A DNA stretch of 64,000 bases from Methanomassiliicoccales archaeon (GCA_029907465.1 JARYLV010000007.1:23716-87715); one strand, 5' to 3'. Counted from the first letter of the stretch, positions 46,928 to 57,074 are shown. The notes: generated by a model not told the origin, from the sequence alone. Numbers and translations are program-made.

Positions 46928-47848
46928 TTAATCCAACATATTATTGCTTTTTTCTCTCCGAGTCCCTTCCTTTGTGCCCTTGATTATCTTTTTCCTCCTG
47001 AGCAGATCGAGTAGGAACTTAGTGGTTTCCTCACTGAATTCTGGATGATCGAGAATGAGTTCGAGGTTTGTCTTCATCCACCCCAGCTTGTCACCGATAT
47101 CGTACCGCTTCCCTTCAAACTCGTACGCATAGATTTTTTCTTCTCTGAGGAGAAGTCTCAGGGCATCTGTCAGTTGGATCTCGCCGTTTCTCCCCGCTGG
47201 GGTTTGTTCGATGCAATGAAAAATACTGGGGGTCAAGATGTATGTGCCAGTAATACCATAATCTGACGGCGCCTGATCTGGTATAGGTTTCTCGACCAAA
47301 TCCTCTATTAAGTGGAGTCTCTCCCTCACGTTTCTAGCCTTAATGATCCCGTAATCCCTAATCTTCTCCCTCGGCACTCTCTCGACGGCGATGACGGACG
47401 TGCCAAGCAACTCATGAACGTCCATAAGTTGCTTGACGACGGGGACCGCCGCGATATTGATTGTGTCGCCAAGCATGACAGCAAACGGTTCATTGCCTAT
47501 GTGTCTCCTTGCGCAATAGACAGCGTCGCCAAGACCTCTCGGCGTCTTTTGCCTGATGTAATGAATCTCCGCGAGATGCGATATCCTTCTGATCTCTTGC
47601 AATTCCTCTTCCTTACCGTTTCTCTCGAGTACTGCCTCAAGTTCTGGCGATCGATCAAAATGATCTTCGATCGCCCTCTTTCCCGCACCAGTTACGATGA
47701 TGATATCGCTGATGCCCGCTGCGATCGCCTCCTCGACAACATACTGGATTGTCGGCTTATCGACAACCGGCAGCATTTCCTTCGGCTGCGCTTTCGTCAA
47801 TGGCAAAAATCTAACGCCCAGACCCGCAGCAGGAATTACCGCTTTCAT
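46928..47848 (-). CDS. galU: UTP-glucose-1-phosphate uridylyltransferase
   Basis: A 306-residue nucleotidyltransferase with the GalU signature AAGLGVRFLPLTKAQPKEMLPV at the N-terminus, TPRGLGDAV for UTP positioning, and LVEKP and GRYDIG-type (GKRYDIGDKLG) motifs. It makes UDP-glucose. It follows UDP-glucose dehydrogenase by five bases on the same strand, and together they give UDP-glucuronate for surface glycans. ATG 47848 is preferred because the family begins with MKAVIPAAG. A GTG or TTG a few codons upstream is possible. Confidence 0.92.
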   Translation of the reverse strand: MKAVIPAAGLGVRFLPLTKAQPKEMLPVVDKPTIQYVVEEAIAAGISDIIIVTGAGKRAIEDHFDRSPELEAVLERNGKEEELQEIRRISHLAEIHYIRQKTPRGLGDAVYCARRHIGNEPFAVMLGDTINIAAVPVVKQLMDVHELLGTSVIAVERVPREKIRDYGIIKARNVRERLHLIEDLVEKPIPDQAPSDYGITGTYILTPSIFHCIEQTPAGRNGEIQLTDALRLLLREEKIYAYEFEGKRYDIGDKLGWMKTNLELILDHPEFSEETTKFLLDLLRRKKIIKGTKEGTRREKSNNMLD

Positions 47849-47853
47849 TCCTT

Positions 47854-49125
47854 TCACCAACAGATTCCGTCGTATTTTTTTGTTCTCACGATTCCCCTCC
47901 CATCGATTACGAGCTTGTCACCGTATAGATTTGGATCTGCGTATTCCTCCCACTCAGTCACGATGAGAACCGCATCGCAGTCCTCAATGCATTCTCGGGG
48001 AGTTCCGCAATAAGTGAGCGTTGGGAATTCTCTGCGAAAATTCTCAATCGCCTTTGGGTCATGGCACTTAATATTCGCGCCCTTCTCAATCAACGCTTTG
48101 ACGATTTTGATCGAGCTCGCTTCCCGGATGTCGTCAGTACCAGGTTTGAAAGAGAGCCCGAGAACCGCTATCGTCTTCCCCTGAATGTCTATATGGCGCT
48201 CCAGTAATTCGACCATCTTGAGGGGCTGTCTTTCGTTGACCCCTATAACTGCGTCAAGAACGATCGGTTCGATTTGCTGAGACCTCGCCAGTGAAGCAAG
48301 TGCAGTGGTGTCTTTCGGAAAACAAGAACCTCCGAAGCCGCAGCCCGCTCTGAGGAATTCTGGTCCTATCCGCTTATCGTATCCCATCCCTCTCGCGACC
48401 TCTCTGACATCAATTCCCAGAGCCTTGCAGATATTCCCGATCTCATTGATGAATGAAATCTTCGTCGCTAGGAACGCATTTGATGCGAGTTTGATCATCT
48501 CCGCTGTTTTCAGGGATGTCTCCACAACGGGACACTTGAAGGTCGAGTAGAGAGATCTTAGGACGGTGAGGGAGCGGTCGTCGAGAGCCCCTATTACGAT
48601 CCTATCTGGATGCATGAAGTCTTCGATCGCGTTGCCCTCCTTGAGGAACTCGGGGTTTACAGCAACACCAAAATCCTTTCCAGCCTTTTTCTTAGAAGTT
48701 CGCTCGAGTGCTGGGACCACAATACTTTCCGTAGTCGTAGGCAACACAGTGCTTCTCACCGTGACTACGTGGTATCCATCTTTCTCAGCAAGGACCTGAC
48801 CGATATCCATCGCAGCACTTTCAAGGTAAGTCGTATCAAGAAACCCGTTTTCCATCCGCGGCGTTCCAACACAAACAAGGGTGATATCCGTGTTCTTTAC
48901 GTGATAGAAATCATTCGTGGCGTAGAACGTACGACCCTTCAGGTGTTTCTGGAGGAGCGCATCGAGTCCTTTCTCGTAAATTGAACTCATCCCCTCATTG
49001 ATAGCCTTGACCTTCTCTTCAACGACGTCTATGCAAATGACCTCATGACCCAATTCTGCGAAGCAAACGCCAGTGACAAGACCAACATAACCAGCACCAA
49101 TGATCGAGATTCTCAAGCGAAACAC
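47854..49125 (-). CDS. ugd: UDP-glucose 6-dehydrogenase
   Basis: A 423-residue member of the UDP-glucose/GDP-mannose dehydrogenase family. The N-terminal NAD site is ISIIGAGYVGLVTG, the central helix contains KTAEMIKLASNAFLATKISFINE, and the catalytic cysteine lies in GCGFGGSCFPKD. The C-terminal UDP-binding domain includes LGLSFKPGTDDIREASS. Two successive NAD-linked oxidations give UDP-glucuronate. The pairing with GalU supports UDP-glucose over GDP-mannose as substrate. Confidence 0.9.
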   Translation of the reverse strand: MFRLRISIIGAGYVGLVTGVCFAELGHEVICIDVVEEKVKAINEGMSSIYEKGLDALLQKHLKGRTFYATNDFYHVKNTDITLVCVGTPRMENGFLDTTYLESAAMDIGQVLAEKDGYHVVTVRSTVLPTTTESIVVPALERTSKKKAGKDFGVAVNPEFLKEGNAIEDFMHPDRIVIGALDDRSLTVLRSLYSTFKCPVVETSLKTAEMIKLASNAFLATKISFINEIGNICKALGIDVREVARGMGYDKRIGPEFLRAGCGFGGSCFPKDTTALASLARSQQIEPIVLDAVIGVNERQPLKMVELLERHIDIQGKTIAVLGLSFKPGTDDIREASSIKIVKALIEKGANIKCHDPKAIENFRREFPTLTYCGTPRECIEDCDAVLIVTEWEEYADPNLYGDKLVIDGRGIVRTKKYDGICW

Positions 49126-49300
49126 CAGCCTCTCATGATTCGCATTTTTCTTCCCTATGGGATAAAATGGTGCTCATTTCCGTATTCTTTCGACCATAGG
49201 TTAGGCATTCATGACGCATAATACCATCTAAATCCTGCTGATAAATTCTGGGAGGATTCGATTGTTATGTGCAAGATGAATGCACACTGCTTCTCTGTTT

Positions 49301-50899
49301 TTATGCCGCTTTCCCCCCTTTCGGCACAAATGAATACGCTGGCTTCTTGTCGACCATGGAGACTTCGATGTACCCAAGCCAGCGCTCATCTTCGACGGGA
49401 AAGTCCTTTCTGAAATGGGACCCCCTACTTTCCTGGCGAAGGAGTGCGGTATGGGTAGTCATCTCGGCCAAAAGCGCCATTGATCGAACCTCGTCAAGGA
49501 GAATCCGTGATTTTTGATCAGTTCTTGCATTCTTCAAGGCGACAAACATCTTCTCAGTTATTGCAGCACTCTCAGAGAGCAAGTCTCTCGAGCGTACAAT
49601 ACCGAGACACTTTGAGCAGGTTCGTGCGATCGTCTCTCTCATCTCTTCTAATCTGTCGCGCGGGATCTCTTCGGCTTGTCTGGACTGGTTATCAGTTATC
49701 GAGACCAGCGTTTCAAACCGATCCTTTTCAACGGGCAAACCCTTTTGTTTTGCGGCGTTAGCACCCGCGATCCTCCCGAAGATCAGTGCATCTGCGAGCG
49801 CATTTCCTCCTTTTCTGTTCGCTCCGTGGATCCCGCCGACGACTTCTCCTGCGGCATAAAGGCCTTGGATACCAGTCGAGCAATCTTCATCGATGATGAT
49901 GCCGCCCATCGAATGATGAGCCGTGCAGGTAATCCTTATCATAGTCTCATTATTTGATGGAAAACGATAGGTGCGAAGCTGGAACATCGAGTTCATCGTT
50001 TTCATGTCCGCATCGTCCCACCTTTTCACAGACGAGAGATCAAGAAAACACTTCCTCCCCTTTTCCTCCTCGAAGGCGATCGCCTGGCAGACCCTGTCGC
50101 GGTAGACGATGACTGCCTTCGTCAAATCCGTTTCCTCTGGCACCCTTTTCTTCAAAATGTCCTCGCCTCTATCGTTGACGATCCTCGCGCCTGTAGGGTA
50201 GGGCGGGAAGAGGATAAATGGCGGTAAACCCTTATGAATCATTGCGATCGGGAAAAACTGGACAAATTCAAGATCCCTCAGCGACGCGCCTGCCTCAAGG
50301 GCCATGACCATTCCGTCACCAGTTGTCGAAACGGGGTTATCGTTGTTCTCAAACATCGCGCAAAATCCGCCAGTTGCAAGGATAGTTGCATTGGCGATGA
50401 TTGAAAAAGGTGAGCAATTGCGGTCTAAACAGACGATCCCCAGGCATTTTTTCCCATCGACGACGAGGTTCTCTACAGTGCAATGTTCAAAGAAGGTAAC
50501 GCCCATCTCTTTCAACGATTCTTTCATCAGTGTAGTGAGTTCTATCATTGGGAAAATGAGCCTCTCTCGCATTAGGTGCATCCCTGAAGGCTTCGATTCA
50601 AATTTAACCCCAAGGCTCTGGAGGAAACTGGGGACTTCCTTGCCACCGCTCACAAGCTTTCTTACGAGTTTTTCATCGTTGATCCAGCGTCCGATTTCCA
50701 TCGTCGCCCTGAATAGGTCGTCTTCCCTCATTTGTTCGGTTGGATGTGAAAAAATCCCGGCCGACATCGAGGTCGCCGATGCTTTTCCGACGCACCCTTT
50801 TGTGACCATACAGACATTCGCGTTGGCCCTCGCGGCCTCGAAAGCGGCACAAAGCCCCGCCAGTCCGCCGCCAACAATGCAGACGTCAAATCGTTCCAT
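49301..50899 (-). CDS. Fumarate reductase/succinate dehydrogenase-type flavoprotein
   Basis: Read from ATG 50899, with GGAGG eight bases upstream, this is a 532-residue protein. A 54-base longer frame starting at 50953 is less likely. It has the FAD-binding VCIVGGGLAGLCAAFEAA, the conserved histidine region HSMGGIIID, GGIHGANRKGGNALADA, and the C-terminal RQESRGSHFRKDFP. These match the SdhA/FrdA/TfrA and L-aspartate oxidase superfamily. No iron-sulfur SdhB or membrane-anchor gene is adjacent, so it may be a soluble enzyme (aspartate oxidase-like or thiol:fumarate reductase-like). Confidence 0.8.
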   Translation of the reverse strand: MERFDVCIVGGGLAGLCAAFEAARANANVCMVTKGCVGKASATSMSAGIFSHPTEQMREDDLFRATMEIGRWINDEKLVRKLVSGGKEVPSFLQSLGVKFESKPSGMHLMRERLIFPMIELTTLMKESLKEMGVTFFEHCTVENLVVDGKKCLGIVCLDRNCSPFSIIANATILATGGFCAMFENNDNPVSTTGDGMVMALEAGASLRDLEFVQFFPIAMIHKGLPPFILFPPYPTGARIVNDRGEDILKKRVPEETDLTKAVIVYRDRVCQAIAFEEEKGRKCFLDLSSVKRWDDADMKTMNSMFQLRTYRFPSNNETMIRITCTAHHSMGGIIIDEDCSTGIQGLYAAGEVVGGIHGANRKGGNALADALIFGRIAGANAAKQKGLPVEKDRFETLVSITDNQSRQAEEIPRDRLEEMRETIARTCSKCLGIVRSRDLLSESAAITEKMFVALKNARTDQKSRILLDEVRSMALLAEMTTHTALLRQESRGSHFRKDFPVEDERWLGYIEVSMVDKKPAYSFVPKGGKAA

Positions 50900-51065
50900 C
50901 GGTATTTCCTCCGTGTAATGATACTGATACTTCACCGTTATCTCTTTTTTCATTTTGTTCCAGAAATGATTGAAATCAACAAAATCATGAGGTGATCAAT
51001 TCAGCAAAGAGAAGGGGCAAAGCATTGAAATAGGCGGTTTTCACTGATAAAAGGCGGGGGTTTGC

Positions 51066-51746
51066 ATGGTAGATATCGTGTATTTGGGGCATTCGGCCTT
51101 TCTCGTTGAGTCCTCAAAGGGGAAGATACTCGTCGATCCTTTCATCACAGGCAATCCTCTAGCATCTGCGCCGAAAGATCTCAAACCTGATCTCATTCTC
51201 GTCACGCATGCGCACGGAGATCACCTCGGTGACGCCATCGAGATTTCGAAGAAAACAAGGGCGCCAGTACATTCGACTTTCGAGATCGCGAACTACGTGG
51301 GCTCCAAGGGCGCTAAGTCGATTGACGGCCATATCGGCGGTACATTGGTCATGCCTTTCTGTAATGTGAAAATCTTTCCAGCGTTTCATGGTTCATCTGT
51401 CGACGGCATCAGCTCTGTCGGAGTCGCCTGCTCATTCGTCATTTCAACAGACGGCAAGGCGATCTATCACGCGGGGGATACCGCGCTCTTTGGGGATATG
51501 AAACTCATTGGTGAGGAATTTGCAATTGATGTGGCACTGTTGCCGATCGGGGGACATTACACGATGGGCATTGACGATGCGGTCAGGGCAACGGCGATGT
51601 TGAACTCGAAATTGGTCATTCCAATGCACTACAACACCTTCGATCCGATCAAGGCCGATCCTGAGGAATTCCGGAGAAAGGTCGAGTCGAAGACGCGGGC
51701 GAAGTGCGTCATCCTCCGCCCGGGCGAAAGGTATCGCCTCGTCTGA
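51066..51746 (+). CDS. UPF0173-type metal-dependent hydrolase (MBL fold)
   Basis: A 226-residue metallo-beta-lactamase-fold protein. Metal ligands are H48, H50, D52 and H53 in THAHGDHLGD, a histidine in AFHGSS, the aspartate in HAGDTALFG and the histidine in PMHYNTF. The short length and VYLGHSAFLVE start are typical of the UPF0173 family, whose substrate is unknown. It stands alone, with its end 22 bases before the convergent HdrB-like gene. Confidence 0.88.
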   Translation: MVDIVYLGHSAFLVESSKGKILVDPFITGNPLASAPKDLKPDLILVTHAHGDHLGDAIEISKKTRAPVHSTFEIANYVGSKGAKSIDGHIGGTLVMPFCNVKIFPAFHGSSVDGISSVGVACSFVISTDGKAIYHAGDTALFGDMKLIGEEFAIDVALLPIGGHYTMGIDDAVRATAMLNSKLVIPMHYNTFDPIKADPEEFRRKVESKTRAKCVILRPGERYRLV

Positions 51747-51768
51747 GATCGTATTTGCACATAAGGTT

Positions 51769-53364
51769 TTACAGACCGAGGCGCTTCGCCAAATACGTTA
51801 CGTAGTCCTCCATAGGAATGTCGATGAGGGACCTGTCGACATCGACTTCCTTCGAGACAGCACAATCGAGATGAATCCTGCATTTAGGGCACATCGTGAG
51901 AAGCCGACGAGCACCAGTTCTCTTGGCTTCCGCAATCCTGTCGAGCTGCATCTGCTTCGCTGGTCTCCCGCAGGTGATCCAAGCGGAAACGCCGCAGCAC
52001 TGCGCCTTGTCCCTTGTATTTGCCATCTCCCTCACCTCAACGCCCACTTCCCTGAGAATATCACGAGGCTCGTCGTACACCCCGAGATGTCTCCCGAGAC
52101 GACATGGATCGTGATAGGTCACTGAATCCTCTTCGTCGGTCGCTGGTTTAAGTTCAAGTTTCCCCTCGTCGATGAGGTCTGCGAGGAACTCGGTGAGGTG
52201 CATCATTTCGAAGTCTTGATCACCCAGTATGTCCTGATAGTCGATATTGAACGTCCTGTAACATTCTGGGCATGAGAAAATGACTTTTTTCGCGCCAGCG
52301 TTCTTGATCATTTCGATGTTTTTCTCCATCAGCTTCTCAAAATTCTCGTTATCGCCTGCCCAGTTGAGGTCGTGTCCACAGCACACCTCGTCGTTACTGA
52401 CAACTGGTACGACACCTGCGTGGTTGAGAATTTTGATCGCTGAAACCGCTGTGCCAGTTAGATTGAGGTTACGGTCGTAGAACACGGCATCGAGGTGCGG
52501 TGCACACCCCACGAAATATAAAATGTCACCTTTGTCGGCGATCTTCACATCATTGGGCACCCAATCCAGTCGATTCTGTTTCTCGGTGTGTGCCATCACA
52601 CGCATCATGCTCTGGAGTAGTCCGCCCTGGGAGCATTCTGGTTCGTTGCCGAGCATGATCGCCTCGGAACGCATACCTTGAATGAAACCGGAATAATCGA
52701 CTTTGTAGGGGCACATCGAGTTGCACATTTCACAGGTAATGCATGACCAGATGTCCCTGTCCTTGCTCAAGCTGTCCGAGACGCCCTCAAGTGCCCTTAA
52801 AACGATGACACGGGGCGCGAAATTTGGATCGAAGCGTGCGACGGGGCATACCGATGTACACTTCCCGCATTCAACGCAGTCATGTGCGCCGGTGTCCGCT
52901 ATCAAATCGTCGATGGCCTTTTTGTCGAATTCCATCACTTCTCTTCTTTCGATCTTGGGGACTGGGTTGGGGCCCATGGCCTTTAGATCATTATACATGC
53001 TGTTGATCAAGTTGAGGAACTTGTACTTCTCGGAGGCAGAAAGCCATTCGCATCTTAACCTCTCCTCACCCAGACCTGTATATCTAAGAAGCTTTCTCAC
53101 GGCTTCGATGCGCTTCAGCGCATGCTTGTTTCCGTCAGTGTAGTGGCAATCGTCGATTCTGCATCCCACAACGGCGACACCGTCAGCACCGCATTCGAAG
53201 GCTTTCATCATGAATGCTGGCTCAACACGTCCAGTGCACATGACTCGGATGATCTTAACGCCTGGAGGGTAACTCAGGTGGTGCACGCCCGTGAGAGTTG
53301 CTGCTGGATAACCGCACCAGCTACATGCAAAGACGAGTATTGTCGGCTCAAAATCATTGCTCAT
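51769..53364 (-). CDS. MvhD-HdrC-HdrB fusion protein
   Basis: A 531-residue fusion starting at ATG 53364 (GGAGGTGG upstream), overlapping the hdrA stop (ATGA). Residues 1-135 are an MvhD-type [2Fe-2S] domain (CSWCGYPAA, CTGRVEP, CRIDDCHY). About 160-230 are an HdrC-type pair of [4Fe-4S] motifs (CVECGKCTSVCPV, CITCEMCNSMCP). About 270-520 are an HdrB-type pair of CCG domains (EVCCGHDLN, CPECYRTFN, CCGVSAW, CPKCRIH), which bind the noncubane [4Fe-4S] clusters. In methanogens these are separate subunits that connect a hydrogenase to heterodisulfide reduction. Here one chain could link HdrA to a disulfide or other acceptor. Confidence 0.88.
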   Translation of the reverse strand: MSNDFEPTILVFACSWCGYPAATLTGVHHLSYPPGVKIIRVMCTGRVEPAFMMKAFECGADGVAVVGCRIDDCHYTDGNKHALKRIEAVRKLLRYTGLGEERLRCEWLSASEKYKFLNLINSMYNDLKAMGPNPVPKIERREVMEFDKKAIDDLIADTGAHDCVECGKCTSVCPVARFDPNFAPRVIVLRALEGVSDSLSKDRDIWSCITCEMCNSMCPYKVDYSGFIQGMRSEAIMLGNEPECSQGGLLQSMMRVMAHTEKQNRLDWVPNDVKIADKGDILYFVGCAPHLDAVFYDRNLNLTGTAVSAIKILNHAGVVPVVSNDEVCCGHDLNWAGDNENFEKLMEKNIEMIKNAGAKKVIFSCPECYRTFNIDYQDILGDQDFEMMHLTEFLADLIDEGKLELKPATDEEDSVTYHDPCRLGRHLGVYDEPRDILREVGVEVREMANTRDKAQCCGVSAWITCGRPAKQMQLDRIAEAKRTGARRLLTMCPKCRIHLDCAVSKEVDVDRSLIDIPMEDYVTYLAKRLGL

Positions 53365-55109
53365 TCTTCCACCTCCTGGATGAGTGAGCAAATGATCGAT
53401 TCGATCTGTTCTCGCTCGTAATGGCTCACGGTCATCGCTTTATTGCAGCAGGCGGCGGCGCATGCCCCGCATCCCTCACAAAGATATTCATCAACTACTG
53501 CGACACGCCCTCCGTCCTTTGGAACAAGGGATATCGCCTTGAACACGCACACCTCAGCGCATCGCCCGCATCCGCGGCACCGCTCCTCGTTAACCTTCGC
53601 CGTGATCCTCTCAATATTGATCTTCCCTGCGTCGAGGAGCGCAATGATCTCTTGTGCAACGGATTTTGCATCATCGATGGAATATCTGATACCTTTAGGA
53701 CCTTGTGCACAGCCCGCGATATAAACGCCGCGGCGTATCTGTGGCGGTAGCATCGGGTTGACATCTTTCATGAAGTTATCGATATCTGTCTGTATGTGGA
53801 GCATCTTGGCGATTCTGTCAGATCCTTCGCTTGGCTCCTGCCCCACCGCGAGAACTACGAGGTCGCTCTCTATATTGAGTACAACGCCAGCATCAGTGTC
53901 CTCCGCCCTAATCAACAGTTTTCCATTTTCAGGAATGATCTCAGCGACCTTGCCACGAATGAAATTAATGCCAATTTCTCTCGCATCTGTATAAAATTCC
54001 TCAAATCCTCTATACGGACCCCTGAGATCGATGTAGTGGATATACACTTCAGTTTCTGGATGTAATTTCTTGACCTCTTTTGCAATCCCGATTGTGTATG
54101 TGCAACAAACGAGGGAGCAGTGTAGATTGCCTTTGGACTTGTCTCTCGAACCGACACATAAGACAAAGTTGATAGTCTTCGGGATTTTTCCATCGGAAGG
54201 TCTTCGTACCCCTGTGATATCAGCGTGCCGCATAATGTCGATGAATTCCATGGAGGTCATGATGTCCTTACTCTCGCCGTAAGAGTACGAGGGTATCCTA
54301 CGGGGATCGAAGGTCTTCGATCCTGTTGCGACGACGATCGCGCCGACATCGAACTCTTTTTCAGTACCATTCTGGACGACCTTTACATGTCTGTTCCCAA
54401 ACCCTCCTGTGATCTCTTTTACCTCAGTGTTTAGCATGACTTCGATAAAGGGGTTTCTTTCGACGTCCTCGATCTTAGGTGTAAAGATGCACTCCTTGCA
54501 ATACTGCATGCAGCATATCCCGCAATTATGTGTCGGAAACGTTGTCGCGAGTTTGTAAGCCCTCCCCCCGAGCTCCCCCTCCCTCTCGACGAGATAGACC
54601 TTGTGACCTGCTTTGGCGATTTCAAGCGCAGCCGCCATGCCCGCCACGCCACCTCCGATGACCAGAACGGAGTCCTTGATCGGAATCGTGATGTCCTCTA
54701 GTGGTTTTAGGCGTCTAACCCGTTCGAGACCGCCGAGCATAAGGGACTTCGCCTTTCTCGTCGCCTCCGCCTTGTCAGGGTGAACCCATGCACACTGCTC
54801 TCTGAGATTGACCATTTCAAAGAGATACTTGTTCATTCCCGCTGAGGCGAGTGCACTCCTAATCGTCTCCCCCTGGATATTGGGGATCGCCCCACCGATG
54901 AGAATCCTGTCAAATTTCTTGTCCAGGTATTTGCCGATAAGAAAATCGATCCCTTCCCTCGAAGAGAGCTCATCGAAAATGTCCACATCGACGACATCCT
55001 CAAATTGGCGCAAGAAGGCTGCGACCTCTTCAAGGTCAATGCGGTCACTGATCTCTCCCTTTTCCCTGCACAAATAAATGCCGATCTTGCCCTCCTTTTT
55101 CTCCTCCAT
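53361..55109 (-). CDS. hdrA: HdrA-like flavin/iron-sulfur protein
   Basis: A 582-residue protein from ATG 55109. An N-terminal MvhD-interacting or domain-of-unknown-function region (1-130) precedes the FAD-binding VIGGGVAGMAAALEIAKAG and the Cys-rich FPTHNCGICCMQYCKEC that binds the HdrA [4Fe-4S] cluster. The C-terminal domain has the second nucleotide-binding part and two ferredoxin motifs, CRGCGRCAEVC and CEGCGACAAACC. HdrA flavin can bifurcate electrons. It is coupled to the MvhD-HdrC-HdrB fusion. A direct partner hydrogenase (MvhAG) is absent here, so the Hox enzyme or formate/ferredoxin could donate electrons. Confidence 0.9.
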   Translation of the reverse strand: MEEKKEGKIGIYLCREKGEISDRIDLEEVAAFLRQFEDVVDVDIFDELSSREGIDFLIGKYLDKKFDRILIGGAIPNIQGETIRSALASAGMNKYLFEMVNLREQCAWVHPDKAEATRKAKSLMLGGLERVRRLKPLEDITIPIKDSVLVIGGGVAGMAAALEIAKAGHKVYLVEREGELGGRAYKLATTFPTHNCGICCMQYCKECIFTPKIEDVERNPFIEVMLNTEVKEITGGFGNRHVKVVQNGTEKEFDVGAIVVATGSKTFDPRRIPSYSYGESKDIMTSMEFIDIMRHADITGVRRPSDGKIPKTINFVLCVGSRDKSKGNLHCSLVCCTYTIGIAKEVKKLHPETEVYIHYIDLRGPYRGFEEFYTDAREIGINFIRGKVAEIIPENGKLLIRAEDTDAGVVLNIESDLVVLAVGQEPSEGSDRIAKMLHIQTDIDNFMKDVNPMLPPQIRRGVYIAGCAQGPKGIRYSIDDAKSVAQEIIALLDAGKINIERITAKVNEERCRGCGRCAEVCVFKAISLVPKDGGRVAVVDEYLCEGCGACAAACCNKAMTVSHYEREQIESIICSLIQEVEE

Positions 55110-55455
55110 GGTGACCAACCCAGATCATTAAGGAATTAAGCCTTCCGACTCTTCATAGGATTGTTAAGACCTGTAGCGAGGGAATCTTATTTTATCGTTT
55201 TCATCGATTTCATCACTACTACCGAAAATTCCCGATAATCGCTCATTTTTTATTCGCAGGGACATCGATAACGCATGATTTTCAACCTTGTTCAATGACA
55301 CAATCTCTCGTGTGTATTAAATTTTGAATTCTTGGAAAGCACCTAGTTGCTTTTTTTTAAAAAATAGACTGGATTTTGGGTAATAATAAACATTTCTGTT
55401 CGAAATCCTTATTAAAGGAAAGCTCTCATGTTTGATCCAGGAGTACTGATTTGAT
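55110..55455. other. Divergent gap of about 345 bases
   Basis: AT-rich promoter space between hdrA and the ALDH gene, with a T8-A6 tract near 55352-55366. No gene recognised. Confidence 0.45.
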
Positions 55456-57027
55456 ATGACTTTTACAAATGAAAAGACTTTTGAAAACGCACTCAAGGCG
55501 AAAAAAATTGAGGAGGTTCACCTGGCGTATGAAGAAGCACTTGATTCAACGCCACTCGGTGTTTCGTTTCCAAATATCATAGGCGGAGTTGAGAGAGAAG
55601 CGCAGGGGGGTTTTGAGGACAGGAGTCCGATTGATCGTTCAATCCTGCTCGGCCGTTTTCCACGCTCTACATCTCATGATGTGAACGAAGCTGTCAGGGC
55701 CGCTGGTGAAGCATTCAAGGAATGGTCGGAGACTGACTGGCACCTACGGGTTTCTATATTCAAAAAAATTGCTAGCATCATGAGAAATGAGAAGTTCTTG
55801 CTTGCTGCGGCTGTGACACTCGATAATGGTAAGAACAGGTATGAGGCGGTGGCTGATGTCGATGAGGCGATCGATTTCATCGAATTCTACTGCGACCAAA
55901 TGGTTCGTCATGACGGTTTCGTCGTCGAGACACTGATGGCTTACGAGGGCGAAAAATCGCTGAGCGTCATGCGCCCATATGGAGTATGGGCGGTTATCTG
56001 CCCTTTCAATTTTCCAGCTGCTATCACAACGGGCATGGCGACGGCCGCGATGATCACTGGGAACACCGTCGTCATTAAGCCGTCGTCATTAGCACCACTT
56101 CCGGTCTATATGATCTGTCAGATCATGCGGCTTGCCGGATTACCTCCCGGTGTAATCAATTTCGTTGCTGGCCCAGGTGCGGAAGTGGGAGATGCTTTAA
56201 TCCACCATCCTGGGGTAAGTGGAATCGTCTTTACGGGGTCAAAGGAAATCGGATACAGCATCATCCATTCTTCAATCAATCCATGGCCGAGACCTGTTAT
56301 TGCTGAGATGGGCGGCAAGAATGCGATCATTGTCTCTTCGAAGGCAGACCTTGATGACGCTGTCGATGGTGTTGTGTCCTCAGCTTTCGGGTACGGTGGA
56401 CAGAAGTGCAGCGCCTGTTCACGGGTCATCGTGTTCGAGGATGTTGCTGATGCGTTTATCAAAAAAATGATCAAAAAGACACAAGCGCTCAAGATCGGGG
56501 ATCCGAGAGAACGCGATGTTTTTCTTGGACCCGTCATTAGTGAGAAAGCGGCTAACGATTTCGTCAAGTTTGCAGATATCGCAAAGGCTGACGGAAAAAT
56601 CCTTGCCGGCGGGTCGAGAATTACTGGTGGCATTTTTGACAGGGGCCACTATGTCGAGCCAACGATTGTTGCAGATCTCCCCAACGATCACTTCCTTATT
56701 AGGAATGAGCTCTTCCTCCCTTTCCTGTGCGTGCAACGAGTTCCGAACCTAGAGGAAGCGGTGAGAAGAGCAAATGAGGTTGAGTATGGTCTTACGGGAG
56801 GGATTTTTACAACCGATGAGGGGGAGATTGATTATTACTTCGATCACACTGAGGCAGGGGTACTTTATGCAAATAGAAGGCGGGGTGGCTCGACGGGTGC
56901 GATGGTTGGCGCCCAGCCTTTTGGCGGTTGGAAAGCGAGTGGATCAACTGGAAAAGGTGCTGGTGGTCCTTACTACCTTATCCAATTCATGAGGGAGCAG
57001 AGCAGGACACGGTGCGAAAAAGTGTGA
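55456..57027 (+). CDS. Aldehyde dehydrogenase, P5C dehydrogenase-like
   Basis: A complete 523-residue aldehyde dehydrogenase. Catalytic cysteine C318 is in GGQKCSACSR and general-base glutamate E284 is in AEMGGKNAI. NAD-binding GSKEIGY and CPFNFPAA precede them. The QKCSACSR form, the N-terminal FTNEKTFENAL region and the C-terminal PFGGWKASGSTGKGAGGPYY are those of L-glutamate-gamma-semialdehyde (1-pyrroline-5-carboxylate) dehydrogenases, which produce glutamate. No proline dehydrogenase is nearby, so it may serve ornithine or another semialdehyde. Confidence 0.8.
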   Translation: MTFTNEKTFENALKAKKIEEVHLAYEEALDSTPLGVSFPNIIGGVEREAQGGFEDRSPIDRSILLGRFPRSTSHDVNEAVRAAGEAFKEWSETDWHLRVSIFKKIASIMRNEKFLLAAAVTLDNGKNRYEAVADVDEAIDFIEFYCDQMVRHDGFVVETLMAYEGEKSLSVMRPYGVWAVICPFNFPAAITTGMATAAMITGNTVVIKPSSLAPLPVYMICQIMRLAGLPPGVINFVAGPGAEVGDALIHHPGVSGIVFTGSKEIGYSIIHSSINPWPRPVIAEMGGKNAIIVSSKADLDDAVDGVVSSAFGYGGQKCSACSRVIVFEDVADAFIKKMIKKTQALKIGDPRERDVFLGPVISEKAANDFVKFADIAKADGKILAGGSRITGGIFDRGHYVEPTIVADLPNDHFLIRNELFLPFLCVQRVPNLEEAVRRANEVEYGLTGGIFTTDEGEIDYYFDHTEAGVLYANRRRGGSTGAMVGAQPFGGWKASGSTGKGAGGPYYLIQFMREQSRTRCEKV

Positions 57028-57057
57028 TACATCATCCTACGGATCATTTCTCGTACG

Positions 57058-57074
57058 TTTTTTTCGTTTTTTTT
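57058..57074 (+). terminator. T-rich terminator
   Basis: Runs of seven and eight T separated by CG, about 30 bases after the ALDH stop. Confidence 0.5.

Noticed and set aside
47312..48013. 233-codon plus-strand frame
   Set aside because: Antisense to galU and ugd.
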